Shown: positions 16,447 to 24,732 of the stretch, in pieces
Numbering within the stretch: the first letter of the stretch is position 1
Layout of the letters: each line of letters begins with the position of its first letter
From: Pseudomonadota bacterium
Lineage (GTDB): Bacteria; Pseudomonadota; Alphaproteobacteria; Rhizobiales; Beijerinckiaceae
Direction of reading: 5' to 3'
DNA length: 64,000 nucleotides
Assembly: GCA_023426505.1 (NCBI GenBank)
Contig: JAFAAP010000118.1
Coordinates: 1-64,000, forward strand
Translations under genes and position numbers: made by a program
The notes under the pieces: model-generated
The model's database searches: none
What the model was told of the DNA's origin: nothing
The model's input: only the letters and a program-made list of their open reading frames with translations

Positions 16447-17438
16447 GCGGATTCTTCCGTGTTCGCGATCTCGGCCTCCACATCCGCGGGGTCGAGGTCG
16501 TAGAAGCGCGAGCAGAACTCGCACGTGATGCCGATGCGTCCGTTGTCGCCGACCATGTGGTGGCGATCATCGGCCGAGAAACGGCGCATCATCGACATGA
16601 CGCGCGTTTGCGAGCAGCGGCACTCCTCGTGCACGTGCTGAGCATCAAACACCCGCACACCGCGCTCGTGGAACAGGCGATAGAGAAGCCGCTCGCTCGA
16701 TACGGCAGGATCGACGAGTTCGTGATCTTCCACCGTCGCCATGAGCATTTTCGCCTCGACCCAGGCATCGTCCTCCGTGGGGCCCGCCAGCTCGTTGGAT
16801 GGATGGCCCTCGGGAATGTCGCCGGGCGCGAGATCCGCCTGACGCATCCGCTCGGGTGATGAAGGCAGGAACTGGATCATCAGCCCCCCGGCCCGATATG
16901 TGTGACGGCCGTCTTCGAACTGCTCCGCAACCGCCAAGCGGACTTGGGTCGGGATCTGCTCGGACTGGCGGAAATACTGGTGTGCCGCTTCCTGAAAGTC
17001 CTGACCTTCCAGCGCCACCACACCCTGATAGCGGCTGCGCTCGCTGCCTTGGTCGATGGTCATCGCCAGGTAGCCGGACCCGACAAGGTCGCCGGTCTTG
17101 AGGGTTCCGGAACCGAGCGCTTCGAGCTTGTCCTTGTCGAAGCGCGCCATCGCGCGAAGACGATCGGGCGCATCGAAATCGACGACGATCATCTCGATGG
17201 GACCGTCGGTCTTGGTCTGGAGCTGGAAGCGACCCTCGAACTTGAGCGACGATCCCAACAGGACCGTCAGGGCAGCGGCCTCACCGAGGACGCGCGAAAC
17301 CGGCGCAGGATAGGCATGTCGGGAGAGGATCGCGTCCACCGAGACGCCAAGACGCACGATGCGCCCGCGCACGTCGAGGGGCTCGACCGCGAAGGGCAGA
17401 ACGACGTCGTCTTGGCCTTCGAACGGAGTTGAGCTCAT
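16443..17438 (-). CDS. hslO: Hsp33 redox-regulated molecular chaperone
   Basis: A 331-residue Hsp33. The N-terminal substrate-binding domain contains RLGVSVDAILSRHAYP and YLAMTIDQG. The C-terminal zinc-binding redox switch has the four required cysteines as CRC (about residue 272) and CEFC (about 305). On oxidative stress these form disulfides and activate holdase activity. The ATG at 17438 overlaps the argF stop by 4 bases, so it is translationally coupled to argD-argF, an arrangement seen in other Rhizobiales. It ends on a stop shared with argE. Confidence 0.96.
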   Translation of the reverse strand: MSSTPFEGQDDVVLPFAVEPLDVRGRIVRLGVSVDAILSRHAYPAPVSRVLGEAAALTVLLGSSLKFEGRFQLQTKTDGPIEMIVVDFDAPDRLRAMARFDKDKLEALGSGTLKTGDLVGSGYLAMTIDQGSERSRYQGVVALEGQDFQEAAHQYFRQSEQIPTQVRLAVAEQFEDGRHTYRAGGLMIQFLPSSPERMRQADLAPGDIPEGHPSNELAGPTEDDAWVEAKMLMATVEDHELVDPAVSSERLLYRLFHERGVRVFDAQHVHEECRCSQTRVMSMMRRFSADDRHHMVGDNGRIGITCEFCSRFYDLDPADVEAEIANTEESA

Positions 17439-18361
17439 GCGTCTGCCGCTCCCAGGCACCATGCCAGGATGCCTTTCTGTGCATGAAGCCGGTTCTCGGC
17501 CTCATCGAAGACGACCGATCTCGGGCCGTCCATGATCTCGTCCGTCACTTCCTCACCGCGATGTGCCGGGAGGCAGTGCATGAAGATGGCGTCCTCCTGG
17601 GCCACGCCCATGAGCTTGCCGTTGACCTGATAGGGCTTGAGCAGGTTATGGCGGCGGAACTCGTCCTCGTCGCCCATGGAAACCCAGCAATCGGTTACGA
17701 TGGCATGGGCCCCTTCCGCGGCTTCAAAGGCATCGGTCGTCACGACGATCTCCGCTCCTTCTTTTCTCGCCCAAGACAAAAGCTCGGGACGCGGAGCGAG
17801 TTCCGGCGGGGACGCGATCTTCAGGGTGAATTCGAGCCGTGCGGCAGCATGGACCCAGGAGGCGAGCACGTTGTTCGCGTCACCTGTCCAGGCCACCGTC
17901 TTGCCCTTGATCGAACCACGGTGCTCCTCGAACGTCATGACGTCGGCCATGATCTGGCAGGGATGCGTCATCTTTGTCAGGCCGTTGATGACCGGAATCG
18001 TGGCGTATTCGGCAAGCTCCGTCACCATCGCGTGGTCAAGGGTGCGGATCATGATCGCATCGACATAGCGCGACAGGACCCGGGCTGTGTCGGCAATGGT
18101 CTCGCCGCGACCGAGCTGCATCTCCTTGCCCGTGAGCATCAGCGTCTCGCCGCCGAGTTCCCGCATGCCCACGTCGAACGATACGCGGGTGCGGGTCGAC
18201 GGTTTGTCGAACACCATGGCCAGGACCTTGCCTTCGAGAGGCCTGTCCTTCGCTTTCTCGCCACGGAGGCGGCGTGCCTTGATCGCAGAGCCGACATTCA
18301 GGACATGGCGGATCTCCGCGGCCGTGAGGTCGCTGAGATCGAGGAAGTGACGGGTCTTCAT
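17435..18361 (-). CDS. argF: Ornithine carbamoyltransferase
   Basis: A 308-residue enzyme that makes citrulline from ornithine and carbamoyl phosphate. It carries the carbamoyl-phosphate loop STRT (residues 55-58), HPCQ, WTGDANNV, the ornithine-contacting WVSMGDE, and FMHCLPAHRGEEV with the catalytic Cys. Length is normal for anabolic OTCases. The start overlaps the argD stop by 4 bases (ATGA) and its own stop overlaps the hslO start likewise. It is presumably expressed from the argD promoter. Confidence 0.97.
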   Translation of the reverse strand: MKTRHFLDLSDLTAAEIRHVLNVGSAIKARRLRGEKAKDRPLEGKVLAMVFDKPSTRTRVSFDVGMRELGGETLMLTGKEMQLGRGETIADTARVLSRYVDAIMIRTLDHAMVTELAEYATIPVINGLTKMTHPCQIMADVMTFEEHRGSIKGKTVAWTGDANNVLASWVHAAARLEFTLKIASPPELAPRPELLSWARKEGAEIVVTTDAFEAAEGAHAIVTDCWVSMGDEDEFRRHNLLKPYQVNGKLMGVAQEDAIFMHCLPAHRGEEVTDEIMDGPRSVVFDEAENRLHAQKGILAWCLGAADA

Positions 18362-19566
18362 TCTGCGGCTCCCCGCTGGGCGGTGGCTTTCAGCTCGGTT
18401 TCGACGGCCGTGCAGGCGGCATCCAGACGGTTCATGGCCTCGGTGACATCCTCATCGCTGATGATCAGCGGCGGCAGGAGGCGGGTCACATTGTCGCCGG
18501 CCCCGATGAGAATGATTTTTTGGGCCCGGGCGGCCGCGATGAAATCGGTGTTCGGGACATTGGTGCGCAGGCCCATCATGAGACCCAGGCCGCGCACGTC
18601 CGAGATGATCGCAGGGTGCCGGTCCTTGAGCTCGGCGAGACGCTGCTTCAGCAGGAGGCCGACGCGCTCCACCCGCTGCAGGAACCCGGGCTCCAGGATC
18701 ACGTCGAGAACCGCGTTTCCGACGGCCATGGCGAGCGGGTTGCCGCCGAATGTCGTGCCGTGCGAGCCGACGGTCATGCCGCTGGCCGCCTCGGCGGTGG
18801 CAAGGCAGGCACCCATGGGGAAGCCGCCGCCGATGCCCTTGGCAACAGCCATGATGTCGGGAGTCACGCCCGTCCACTCATAGGCGAAGAGCTTGCCGGT
18901 CCGGCCGACGCCGGTCTGGATCTCGTCGAAGATCAGGAGCAGGCCATGAGCGTCGCAGAGGCCGCGAAGCTCCCGCATGAAGGCGTTGGGAACCGGCCGG
19001 ATGCCGCCTTCGCCCTGGATCGGCTCGATCATGATCGCCGCCGTCTCGGGCCCGATGGCGGCCTTCAGGGCCTCCAGGTTGTCGAAGGGGACCTGATCGA
19101 AGCCCTCGACCTTCGGCCCGAAGCCCTCCAGGTACTTGGCCTGGCCGCCCGCCGCGATCGTGGCCAGCGTCCGGCCATGGAAGGCGCCCTCGAAGGTGAT
19201 GATGCGGAACCGCTCCGGCTGCCCTTTCGAGGCATGGTACTTCCGGGCCATCTTGATGGCGGCCTCGTTGGCCTCGGCGCCAGAGTTCGAAAAGAACACC
19301 ACATCCGCAAAGGTGTTTTCCACCAAGCGTTTGGCCAGCCGCTCGCCCTCTGGGATCTGGTAGAGATTGGAGGTATGCCAAAGCTTGGCCGCCTGCTCCG
19401 TGAGAGCCTTCACCAGATGAGGGTGGGCGTGCCCAAGGGCATTCACGGCGATGCCGGCGCCGAAATCCAGATATCGCTCGCCATCTCGGCCGATGAGCCA
19501 GGGCCCCTCCCCCTTCTCGAAGGATAGATCGGCGCGTGCATAGGTCTGCAGCAATGGCGATGTCAC
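18358..19566 (-). CDS. argD: Acetylornithine aminotransferase
   Basis: A 402-residue class-III PLP aminotransferase that acts on N-acetylglutamate semialdehyde in arginine synthesis and can serve lysine synthesis. Motifs are FFSNSGAEANEAAIK, ITFEGAFHGRT, EPIQGEGGIRP, LIFDEIQTGVGRTG and the PLP lysine Lys243 in MAVAKGIGGG. The GTG start at 19566 is chosen: GGAG lies seven bases upstream and MTSPLLQTYAR is the usual N-terminus, whereas upstream residues are unlike the family. It is first in the argD-argF-hslO operon, preceded by a promoter and a hairpin leader. Confidence 0.95.
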   Translation of the reverse strand: MTSPLLQTYARADLSFEKGEGPWLIGRDGERYLDFGAGIAVNALGHAHPHLVKALTEQAAKLWHTSNLYQIPEGERLAKRLVENTFADVVFFSNSGAEANEAAIKMARKYHASKGQPERFRIITFEGAFHGRTLATIAAGGQAKYLEGFGPKVEGFDQVPFDNLEALKAAIGPETAAIMIEPIQGEGGIRPVPNAFMRELRGLCDAHGLLLIFDEIQTGVGRTGKLFAYEWTGVTPDIMAVAKGIGGGFPMGACLATAEAASGMTVGSHGTTFGGNPLAMAVGNAVLDVILEPGFLQRVERVGLLLKQRLAELKDRHPAIISDVRGLGLMMGLRTNVPNTDFIAAARAQKIILIGAGDNVTRLLPPLIISDEDVTEAMNRLDAACTAVETELKATAQRGAAE

Positions 19567-19609
19567 GGGTCGTCTCCGCCTTAGGGACCCAAGGTCGCAC
19601 CCGGGTCCG

Positions 19610-19639
19610 AAAAAGAAAGCGCCGCCCAAGCGGGGCGGC
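19610..19639 (-). terminator. Terminator-like hairpin in the argD leader
   Basis: On the minus strand GCCGCCC and GGGCGGC form a 7-bp stem with a 5-base loop, followed by GCTTTCTTTTT. It lies between the argD promoter and the argD start codon. It could act as an attenuator or as a 5' stabilising hairpin. Confidence 0.6.
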
Positions 19640-19648
19640 ACGGAGCGG

Positions 19649-19676
19649 ATTCTAACGAGGCCTGAGACCCTGTCAA
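19649..19676 (-). promoter_or_regulatory. Sigma-70-type promoter of argD
   Basis: Minus-strand TTGACA (19676-19671) and TAGAAT (19654-19649) are separated by 16 bases. Both hexamers are near consensus and point at argD. Confidence 0.6.
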
Positions 19677-19936
19677 TTCAAGAGAAATGATGTAAGCCAT
19701 CACGTGGGGATTTGGGCTCCGGACCAGTTCCCTGGGGAAAACGACAGGGCCTGTCCGGGGACTCTTGCGCCCGAGTCCACCCATCTAGTAACTTCAGAGC
19801 CGTCGAGTACGACGTTTCGTGCGGCGGCTTTCACCCTCAGGAGCGATCCTTGCAACGCGGTCGGACATAGAACCTCTGTCCGCGAGGCATAAGGGATTCG
19901 CCCTGGTCAAGACGGCCCCGATGGAGGCGGGAAAAA

Positions 19937-20467
19937 ATGATAGATGCGGGCGCAACTTGGACGGATGAGCGGGTCGAGCTTCTCAAGAAGCTCTGGTCCG
20001 ACGGCTTGAGCGCAAGCCAGATCGCGGCGGAACTTGGCAACGTGACCCGCAATGCGGTGATCGGCAAGGTTCATCGTCTCGGGCTCTCGGGCCGGGCCAA
20101 GGACAAGGTGGCTCCCGCAACCCAGCGCCCTCGCAAACCCGCCCGCACCCCGAGCGCCCCGGCTCCGATCATGCAGGCCGAGCGCGGCAACGTGCTCGTG
20201 GCTCCTCTCCCGCCGGTGCCGATGGTCGAGGAGACGGCCGAGGTTCCGGCCGAGCAGGAGGTCGCCATCCCGATGTCCGAGCGCGTGACCATCATGGATC
20301 TGCGCGAGTCCATGTGCCGCTGGCCCATGGGCGACCCGACGAAGCCCGAATTCCGCTTCTGCGGCGCCCGCTCCATCACGGGCCTACCCTATTGCACCCA
20401 TCATGCCCGCATCGCCTATCAGCCGGTCGCCGACCGCAAGCGTGAGCGGAAGTTCGCCCGCGCCTGA
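19937..20467 (+). CDS. gcrA: GcrA cell-cycle regulator
   Basis: A 176-residue GcrA, which binds sigma-70 holoenzyme at promoters with CcrM-methylated GANTC sites and drives cell-cycle transcription in Alphaproteobacteria. The N-terminal DNA-binding domain reads WTDERVELLKKLWSDG, then SASQIAAELGNVTRNAVIGKVHRL. A Pro/Ala-rich linker covers about 55-115. The C-terminal sigma-interaction module has three cysteines and a His pair (SMCRWPMGDP, FRFCGA, YCTHHA). GGAGG nine bases upstream supports the ATG at 19937. It is monocistronic and ends at a bidirectional terminator shared with phoB. Confidence 0.96.
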   Translation: MIDAGATWTDERVELLKKLWSDGLSASQIAAELGNVTRNAVIGKVHRLGLSGRAKDKVAPATQRPRKPARTPSAPAPIMQAERGNVLVAPLPPVPMVEETAEVPAEQEVAIPMSERVTIMDLRESMCRWPMGDPTKPEFRFCGARSITGLPYCTHHARIAYQPVADRKRERKFARA

Positions 20468-20497
20468 TCGGCGGGGGAAATCCTGTCCAGACAATTC

Positions 20498-20533
20498 AAA
20501 AGCCGCGCCAAGGATGCTTGGCGCGGCTTTTTT
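20498..20533. terminator. Bidirectional terminator between gcrA and phoB
   Basis: AAAAGCCGCGCCAAG (20498-20512) and its exact complement (20517-20531) form a 15-bp stem with loop GATG. A T-run follows on the plus strand and the A-run serves the minus strand. It separates the convergent gcrA and pst-phoU-phoB units. Confidence 0.93.
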
Positions 20534-20549
20534 CGTCCGGCACCGGCCT

Positions 20550-21272
20550 TCAGGCATTCATTTTCTGGACCTGCTCGTCGCTGGCGAAAGTCTCGTCGAA
20601 CGAGTAGCCCGCGCCTCGAACGGTCCGGATCGGATCCGGCTGCCGGGGCAGATTGATGGCCTTGCGCAGCCGGCCCACATGCACGTCGACGGTGCGCTCG
20701 TCGATATAGACGTCATGCCCCCAGACCGCGTTGAGGAGATGCTCGCGGCTGAAGACGCGCCCCGGGCTCTGCATCAGAAACTCGAGGAGGCGGAACTCCG
20801 TGGGACCGAGATGGAGATCCTTGCCGGCGCGCCGGACCCGGTGCGTTTCGCGATCGAGCTCCATGTCGCCGGCGGTCAGAAGCGACGCGATATGCGCCGG
20901 CTTCGTCCGGCGCAGAAGCGCCCGGACCCGGGCGAGCAGTTCCGGAACCGAGAAGGGCTTGACGATGTAGTCGTCCGCACCGGTCGAGAGGCCGCGGATG
21001 CGGTCCCCCTCCTCGCCCCGCGCCGTCAGCATGATCACCGGAAGGCGCTCGGTCTCCGGGCGGACCCGGATGCGCCGACAGAGTTCGATGCCGGACAGGC
21101 CGGGGAGCATCCAGTCGAGAAGGACGATATCCGGCACCTGCTCGCGCAGGCGGATCTCCGCCTCGTCACCTCGGGAGACGCTGTCGACCTCGTAACCCTC
21201 GGCCTCCAGGTTGTAGCGCAGGAGGAGCGTCAACGGCTCCTCGTCCTCGACGATCAGAACGCGAGGCCCCAT
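20550..21272 (-). CDS. phoB: Phosphate regulon response regulator PhoB
   Basis: A 240-residue OmpR-type response regulator. The receiver domain (1-120) has the acidic pair Glu9/Asp10 in IVEDEEP, phospho-acceptor Asp53 in LLDWMLPG, Thr in MLTARG and Lys in VKPFS. The winged helix (about 130-230) includes LGPTEFRLLEFLM and RTVDVHVGRLRKAI. It activates genes with Pho boxes when phosphorylated by PhoR; one such box lies upstream of pstS at 25867-25899. It is the last gene of the operon, two bases after phoU. Confidence 0.97.
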   Translation of the reverse strand: MGPRVLIVEDEEPLTLLLRYNLEAEGYEVDSVSRGDEAEIRLREQVPDIVLLDWMLPGLSGIELCRRIRVRPETERLPVIMLTARGEEGDRIRGLSTGADDYIVKPFSVPELLARVRALLRRTKPAHIASLLTAGDMELDRETHRVRRAGKDLHLGPTEFRLLEFLMQSPGRVFSREHLLNAVWGHDVYIDERTVDVHVGRLRKAINLPRQPDPIRTVRGAGYSFDETFASDEQVQKMNA

Positions 21273-21274
21273 GG

Positions 21275-21988
21275 TCAGGCTCCTGTGTTGACCGTCGCGT
21301 CGATGGAGCGGTCGTTCTTCGGCCGATCGATGGCAAGGTTCTCGCCGAGCACCAGATAATGCACGGTCTCGGCGATGTTCGTCGTGTGGTCGCCGATGCG
21401 TTCGATGTTCTTGGCGCAGAACAGGAGATGCGTGCAGAAGGAGATGTTGCGCGGGTCTTCCATCATGTAGGTGAGCAGCTCCCGGAACAGCGACGTGTAC
21501 AGCGCGTCGATGGCACCATCCCGCTTCCAGACGTCGACGGCCTTTGCCGTATCCTGCTGCGTATAGGCGTCGAGCACGTCCTTGAGCTGGCCCAGCACCA
21601 GATCGCTCATATGCTGAAGGCCGAGAACGATCTTCTGCGGCTGGAACTCCTCGCCGATGGCAAGGGCCCGCTTGGCGATGTTCTTCGCCAGATCGCCGAT
21701 GCGCTCCACGTCGCCCGAGACGCGGATGGCCGAGATGGTTTCGCGGAGATCGACCGCGAGCGGCTGGCGCCGCGCGATCGTCAGGATCGCGCTCTCCTCG
21801 ACCTCGCGCTGAAGCACATCGAGGCGGCTGTCGGACGCGATGACGGATTGGGCGAGTGCCTTGTCGTGACGGACCAAGGCCGCGATGGCATCGACCAGCA
21901 TCTTCTCGGCGATGCCGCCCATCTCGGTGATCCGCCGACGGAGACCCTGCAGGTCGTTGTCGTAGGAGCTGACGATATGCTCCGCCAT
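21275..21988 (-). CDS. phoU: Phosphate transport system regulator PhoU
   Basis: A 237-residue all-helical protein made of two three-helix PhoU repeats (about residues 20-110 and 125-215). Metal-binding segments are visible, such as DVERIGDLAKNIAKRA and KNIERIGDHTTNIAE. It couples the Pst transporter to PhoR and damps kinase signalling at high phosphate. It sits between pstB and phoB in the classical order, 26 bases after pstB. Confidence 0.97.
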   Translation of the reverse strand: MAEHIVSSYDNDLQGLRRRITEMGGIAEKMLVDAIAALVRHDKALAQSVIASDSRLDVLQREVEESAILTIARRQPLAVDLRETISAIRVSGDVERIGDLAKNIAKRALAIGEEFQPQKIVLGLQHMSDLVLGQLKDVLDAYTQQDTAKAVDVWKRDGAIDALYTSLFRELLTYMMEDPRNISFCTHLLFCAKNIERIGDHTTNIAETVHYLVLGENLAIDRPKNDRSIDATVNTGA

Positions 21989-22014
21989 GGGAAGCCTCCT
22001 TTGAGGCGCTTCGT

Positions 22015-22830
22015 TCAGCCGAAGCGGCCCGTGATATAGTCCTGGGTTTGTTTCTTGGTGGGGGTCATGAACATCTTGTTCGTCGGCCCGAACTCCACCA
22101 GCTCGCCGAGATACATGAAGGCGGTGAACTGCGAGATGCGCGCCGCCTGCTGCATGTTGTGCGTTACGATCACGATAGTGAACTCGGTCCGCAGTTGCTC
22201 GATCAGCTCCTCGATCTTGCCGGTCGAGATCGGGTCCAGCGCCGAGGTCGGCTCATCCAGCAGGATCACCTCGGGCTGCTGGGCGATCGTGCGTGCGATG
22301 CACAGGCGCTGCTGCTGACCGCCGGAGAGACCCATGCCCGATTGGCGCAGCTTGTCCTTCACCTCGTCCCAGAGCGCCGCCTTGCGCAGGGCTTCCTCGA
22401 CACGCCCATCGAGCTCGGAGCGCGGCAGGTTTTCGTAAAGGCGAATGCCGAAGGCGATGTTGTCGTAGATCGACATCGGGAAGGGCGTCGGCTTCTGGAA
22501 CACCATGCCGACCCGCGCCCGCAGCTCGTTCACATCGATGGAGGGCGACAGAACGTTTTGTCCGTCGAGAAGAATTTCACCCTCGGCGCGCTGCTCGGGG
22601 TAAAGGCTGTAGATGCGGTTGAAGGTCCGCAGCAGGGTCGACTTCCCGCAGCCGGACGGGCCGATCAGGGCCGTCACCTGCCGATCGTAGAAGTCGATCG
22701 AGATGTCCTTCAGGCTGCGGAAATCGCCATAATAGAAGTTCAGATCGCGAACGGCGATGCGGACCGGCGCAGCCGTGTTGGCCGTGGACTTTCCGATGGC
22801 GCTTCTCGTGTCGAGGGCAATCGAACTCAT
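22015..22830 (-). CDS. pstB: Phosphate ABC transporter ATP-binding protein PstB
   Basis: A 271-residue ATPase of the high-affinity phosphate importer. It has Walker A GPSGCGKST, FQKPTPFPMSIYDN (a PstB-specific Q-loop region), signature LSGGQQQRLCIAR, Walker B VILLDEPTSALD and switch His in VTHNMQQA. The ATG at 22830 overlaps the pstA stop by 4 bases and has AAGGA upstream. The N-terminal 25 residues are a variable extension. Confidence 0.98.
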   Translation of the reverse strand: MSSIALDTRSAIGKSTANTAAPVRIAVRDLNFYYGDFRSLKDISIDFYDRQVTALIGPSGCGKSTLLRTFNRIYSLYPEQRAEGEILLDGQNVLSPSIDVNELRARVGMVFQKPTPFPMSIYDNIAFGIRLYENLPRSELDGRVEEALRKAALWDEVKDKLRQSGMGLSGGQQQRLCIARTIAQQPEVILLDEPTSALDPISTGKIEELIEQLRTEFTIVIVTHNMQQAARISQFTAFMYLGELVEFGPTNKMFMTPTKKQTQDYITGRFG

Positions 22831-23717
22831 CGGGCGACATCCTTCTTGAAGAGCAGGCGCGCCACGATGGAGAGCGCCAGGATCGTGAGCGTGATGACGA
22901 GGGCGCCGGCCCATGCGAGCTCACGCCAGTTCTGGTAGGGGGAGAGTGCGTACTGGTAGATCATGACCGGCAGGTTCGCGACGCCGCCCATGAGATCGGC
23001 CCGGAACCAGAAATTGTTGTTGAGGGCGGTGAAGAGCAACGGAGCCGTCTCGCCCGCGATGCGCGCGGTCGCCAGGAGGATGCCGGTGATCATCCCGGCA
23101 CGTGCGGCGCGCCACGTGATCTTCGTGATGACCTTCGACATCGGCGCTCCGAGAGCCGCTCCCGCCTCCCGCAGAGAGCCGGGCACGATGCGCAGCATAT
23201 CCTCCGTGGTGCGGACGATGACCGGGACGGCGATGATGGCCAGCGCCACGCCTCCAGCCCAACCCGAATATCCACCCATGGGCTGAACCATCAGGGTGTA
23301 AACGAAGAGGCCGATCAGGATGCTCGGCGCGGCCAGGAGAATATCGTTCACGAAGCGGATCACTTCCGCAAGCTTCGAGCCTCTGCCGTACTCGGCCAGA
23401 TAGGTGCCCGCCAGCACTCCGACCGGAGTCGCGACGACGATGCCCAGAAAGGTCAGGATGAAGCTGCCGGCGATGGCATTGGCGATGCCGCCCCCTTTCG
23501 TCATCGGGCCGGGCGTGATGTTCGTGAACACCTCCGGCCGCAGGGCGCTGATGCCTTGATAAAGGAGCATCAGGAGAATCCATCCCAGCACGAAGACGCC
23601 CAGGCACGTGAAGAGGATGCAGATCACCTTCAGGGCGCGGTCCGCCAGGTACCGGCTGCGCCGCACCCGGCCCCAAGGAGCGGTCGGTGTGGTCGTGGAT
23701 CTCGACATCGTATCCAT
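22827..23717 (-). CDS. pstA: Phosphate ABC transporter permease PstA
   Basis: A 296-residue permease with about six membrane spans. Characteristic stretches are GGIANAIAGSFILT, GVLAGTYLAEYG, FVNDILLAAPSILIGLFVY and the EAA-like RIVPGSLREAGAALGAPMSKVITKI. AGGAGG just upstream fixes the ATG at 23717. It forms the membrane channel with PstC, which lies 8 bases upstream, and is translationally coupled to pstB. Confidence 0.97.
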   Translation of the reverse strand: MDTMSRSTTTPTAPWGRVRRSRYLADRALKVICILFTCLGVFVLGWILLMLLYQGISALRPEVFTNITPGPMTKGGGIANAIAGSFILTFLGIVVATPVGVLAGTYLAEYGRGSKLAEVIRFVNDILLAAPSILIGLFVYTLMVQPMGGYSGWAGGVALAIIAVPVIVRTTEDMLRIVPGSLREAGAALGAPMSKVITKITWRAARAGMITGILLATARIAGETAPLLFTALNNNFWFRADLMGGVANLPVMIYQYALSPYQNWRELAWAGALVITLTILALSIVARLLFKKDVAR

Positions 23718-23725
23718 GGCCCCTC

Positions 23726-24700
23726 CTACTTTATCGTTGCCCGCGCCACCAGAAGGCGGGCCAGGACGAGGACGCTGAACGTCACCAGGAAAAGAATGCA
23801 GCCGAGGGCCATGAGGGCGTTGAGCTGGAGCCCGATCGCCTCGTTGAACTCGTTGGCGATGCGCGACGCGATGGTCGAACCCGGATCGAACAACGACAAG
23901 GACAGCCGGTTCGCGTTGCCGACCACGAAGGTCACGGCCATGGTTTCCCCGAGCGCTCTCCCTAAGCCCAGCATGATGGCGCCGATGATGCTCACCCCAA
24001 CCTGCGGAACCAGAACATGGCGCACCACCTCCCAGGTGGTGCACCCGATCCCGTAGGCGCTCTCACGCATCACGGGCGGGATCTGGTCGAGGATATCCCG
24101 CGTGATCGAGGCGATGAACGGGATGATCATGATGGAGAGGATGATCCCGGCCGTGAGGACGCCGACGCCGGAGGGAACGCGGGCATGGAGGATCGTTCCA
24201 AAGATCGGCAGCCCCTCGACGATGCTGGAGACCGGGATCTGAACGAATTTCGCGAAGAGGGGCGCAAAAACGAAGAGGCCCCACATGCCGTAGATGATGC
24301 TCGGGACGGCTGCGAGCAGCTCGATCGTCGTCGCGATCGGACGCTTCAGCCAAGGCGGGCAGAGCTGCGTGAGGAAGATCGCGATGCCCACGGAGATAGG
24401 CACACCAATCACCAGGGCGATCAGGGCCGAAGTCAGGGTCCCGACGATCGCCACCCAGGCGCCGTATTCGTCCCGCTGCACGTCCCAGGCACTCGACGTG
24501 ATGAAGCCGAAGCCGAACTCCCGGAAGGCCGGCAGGCCGCCGTAGATCATCGACCCGATGATCCCGGCAAGCACGATCAGGACGAGAAGAGCGGAGCTCA
24601 GGCTGGCCAGCCTGAAGATCTGGTCCGAGTTGAACGAGGGAGATCGGCGAGAAGGCTTATCCATGCTCGTGACAAGAAGTTTCTGAGACAAGGCGACCAT
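23726..24700 (-). CDS. pstC: Phosphate ABC transporter permease PstC
   Basis: A 324-residue permease with about six membrane spans and a short polar N-terminus. Family regions are AAVPSIIYGMWGLFVFAPL, IPFIASITRDILDQIPPVMRESAYGIG and the adjacent EAA loop, and LGRALGETMAVTFVVGN. Two starts are possible: ATG at 24700 with GGGGAG upstream (used here) and ATG at 24664 without a good site. It lies 32 bases after pstS. Confidence 0.95.
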   Translation of the reverse strand: MVALSQKLLVTSMDKPSRRSPSFNSDQIFRLASLSSALLVLIVLAGIIGSMIYGGLPAFREFGFGFITSSAWDVQRDEYGAWVAIVGTLTSALIALVIGVPISVGIAIFLTQLCPPWLKRPIATTIELLAAVPSIIYGMWGLFVFAPLFAKFVQIPVSSIVEGLPIFGTILHARVPSGVGVLTAGIILSIMIIPFIASITRDILDQIPPVMRESAYGIGCTTWEVVRHVLVPQVGVSIIGAIMLGLGRALGETMAVTFVVGNANRLSLSLFDPGSTIASRIANEFNEAIGLQLNALMALGCILFLVTFSVLVLARLLVARATIK

Positions 24701-24732
24701 CCGCCGATACTCCCCGGCAAACTAAGTCAAGA

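Larger units (their letters stand above)
19567..19936. other. Divergent argD/gcrA intergenic region
   Basis: No gene was found in these 370 bases. The argD side holds a promoter (19649-19676) and a terminator-like leader hairpin (19610-19639). The gcrA side (about 19680-19920) shows no clear -35/-10 pair or CtrA-type TTAA-N7-TTAA box. The strong gcrA ribosome binding site GGAGG lies at its right end. Confidence 0.6.
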
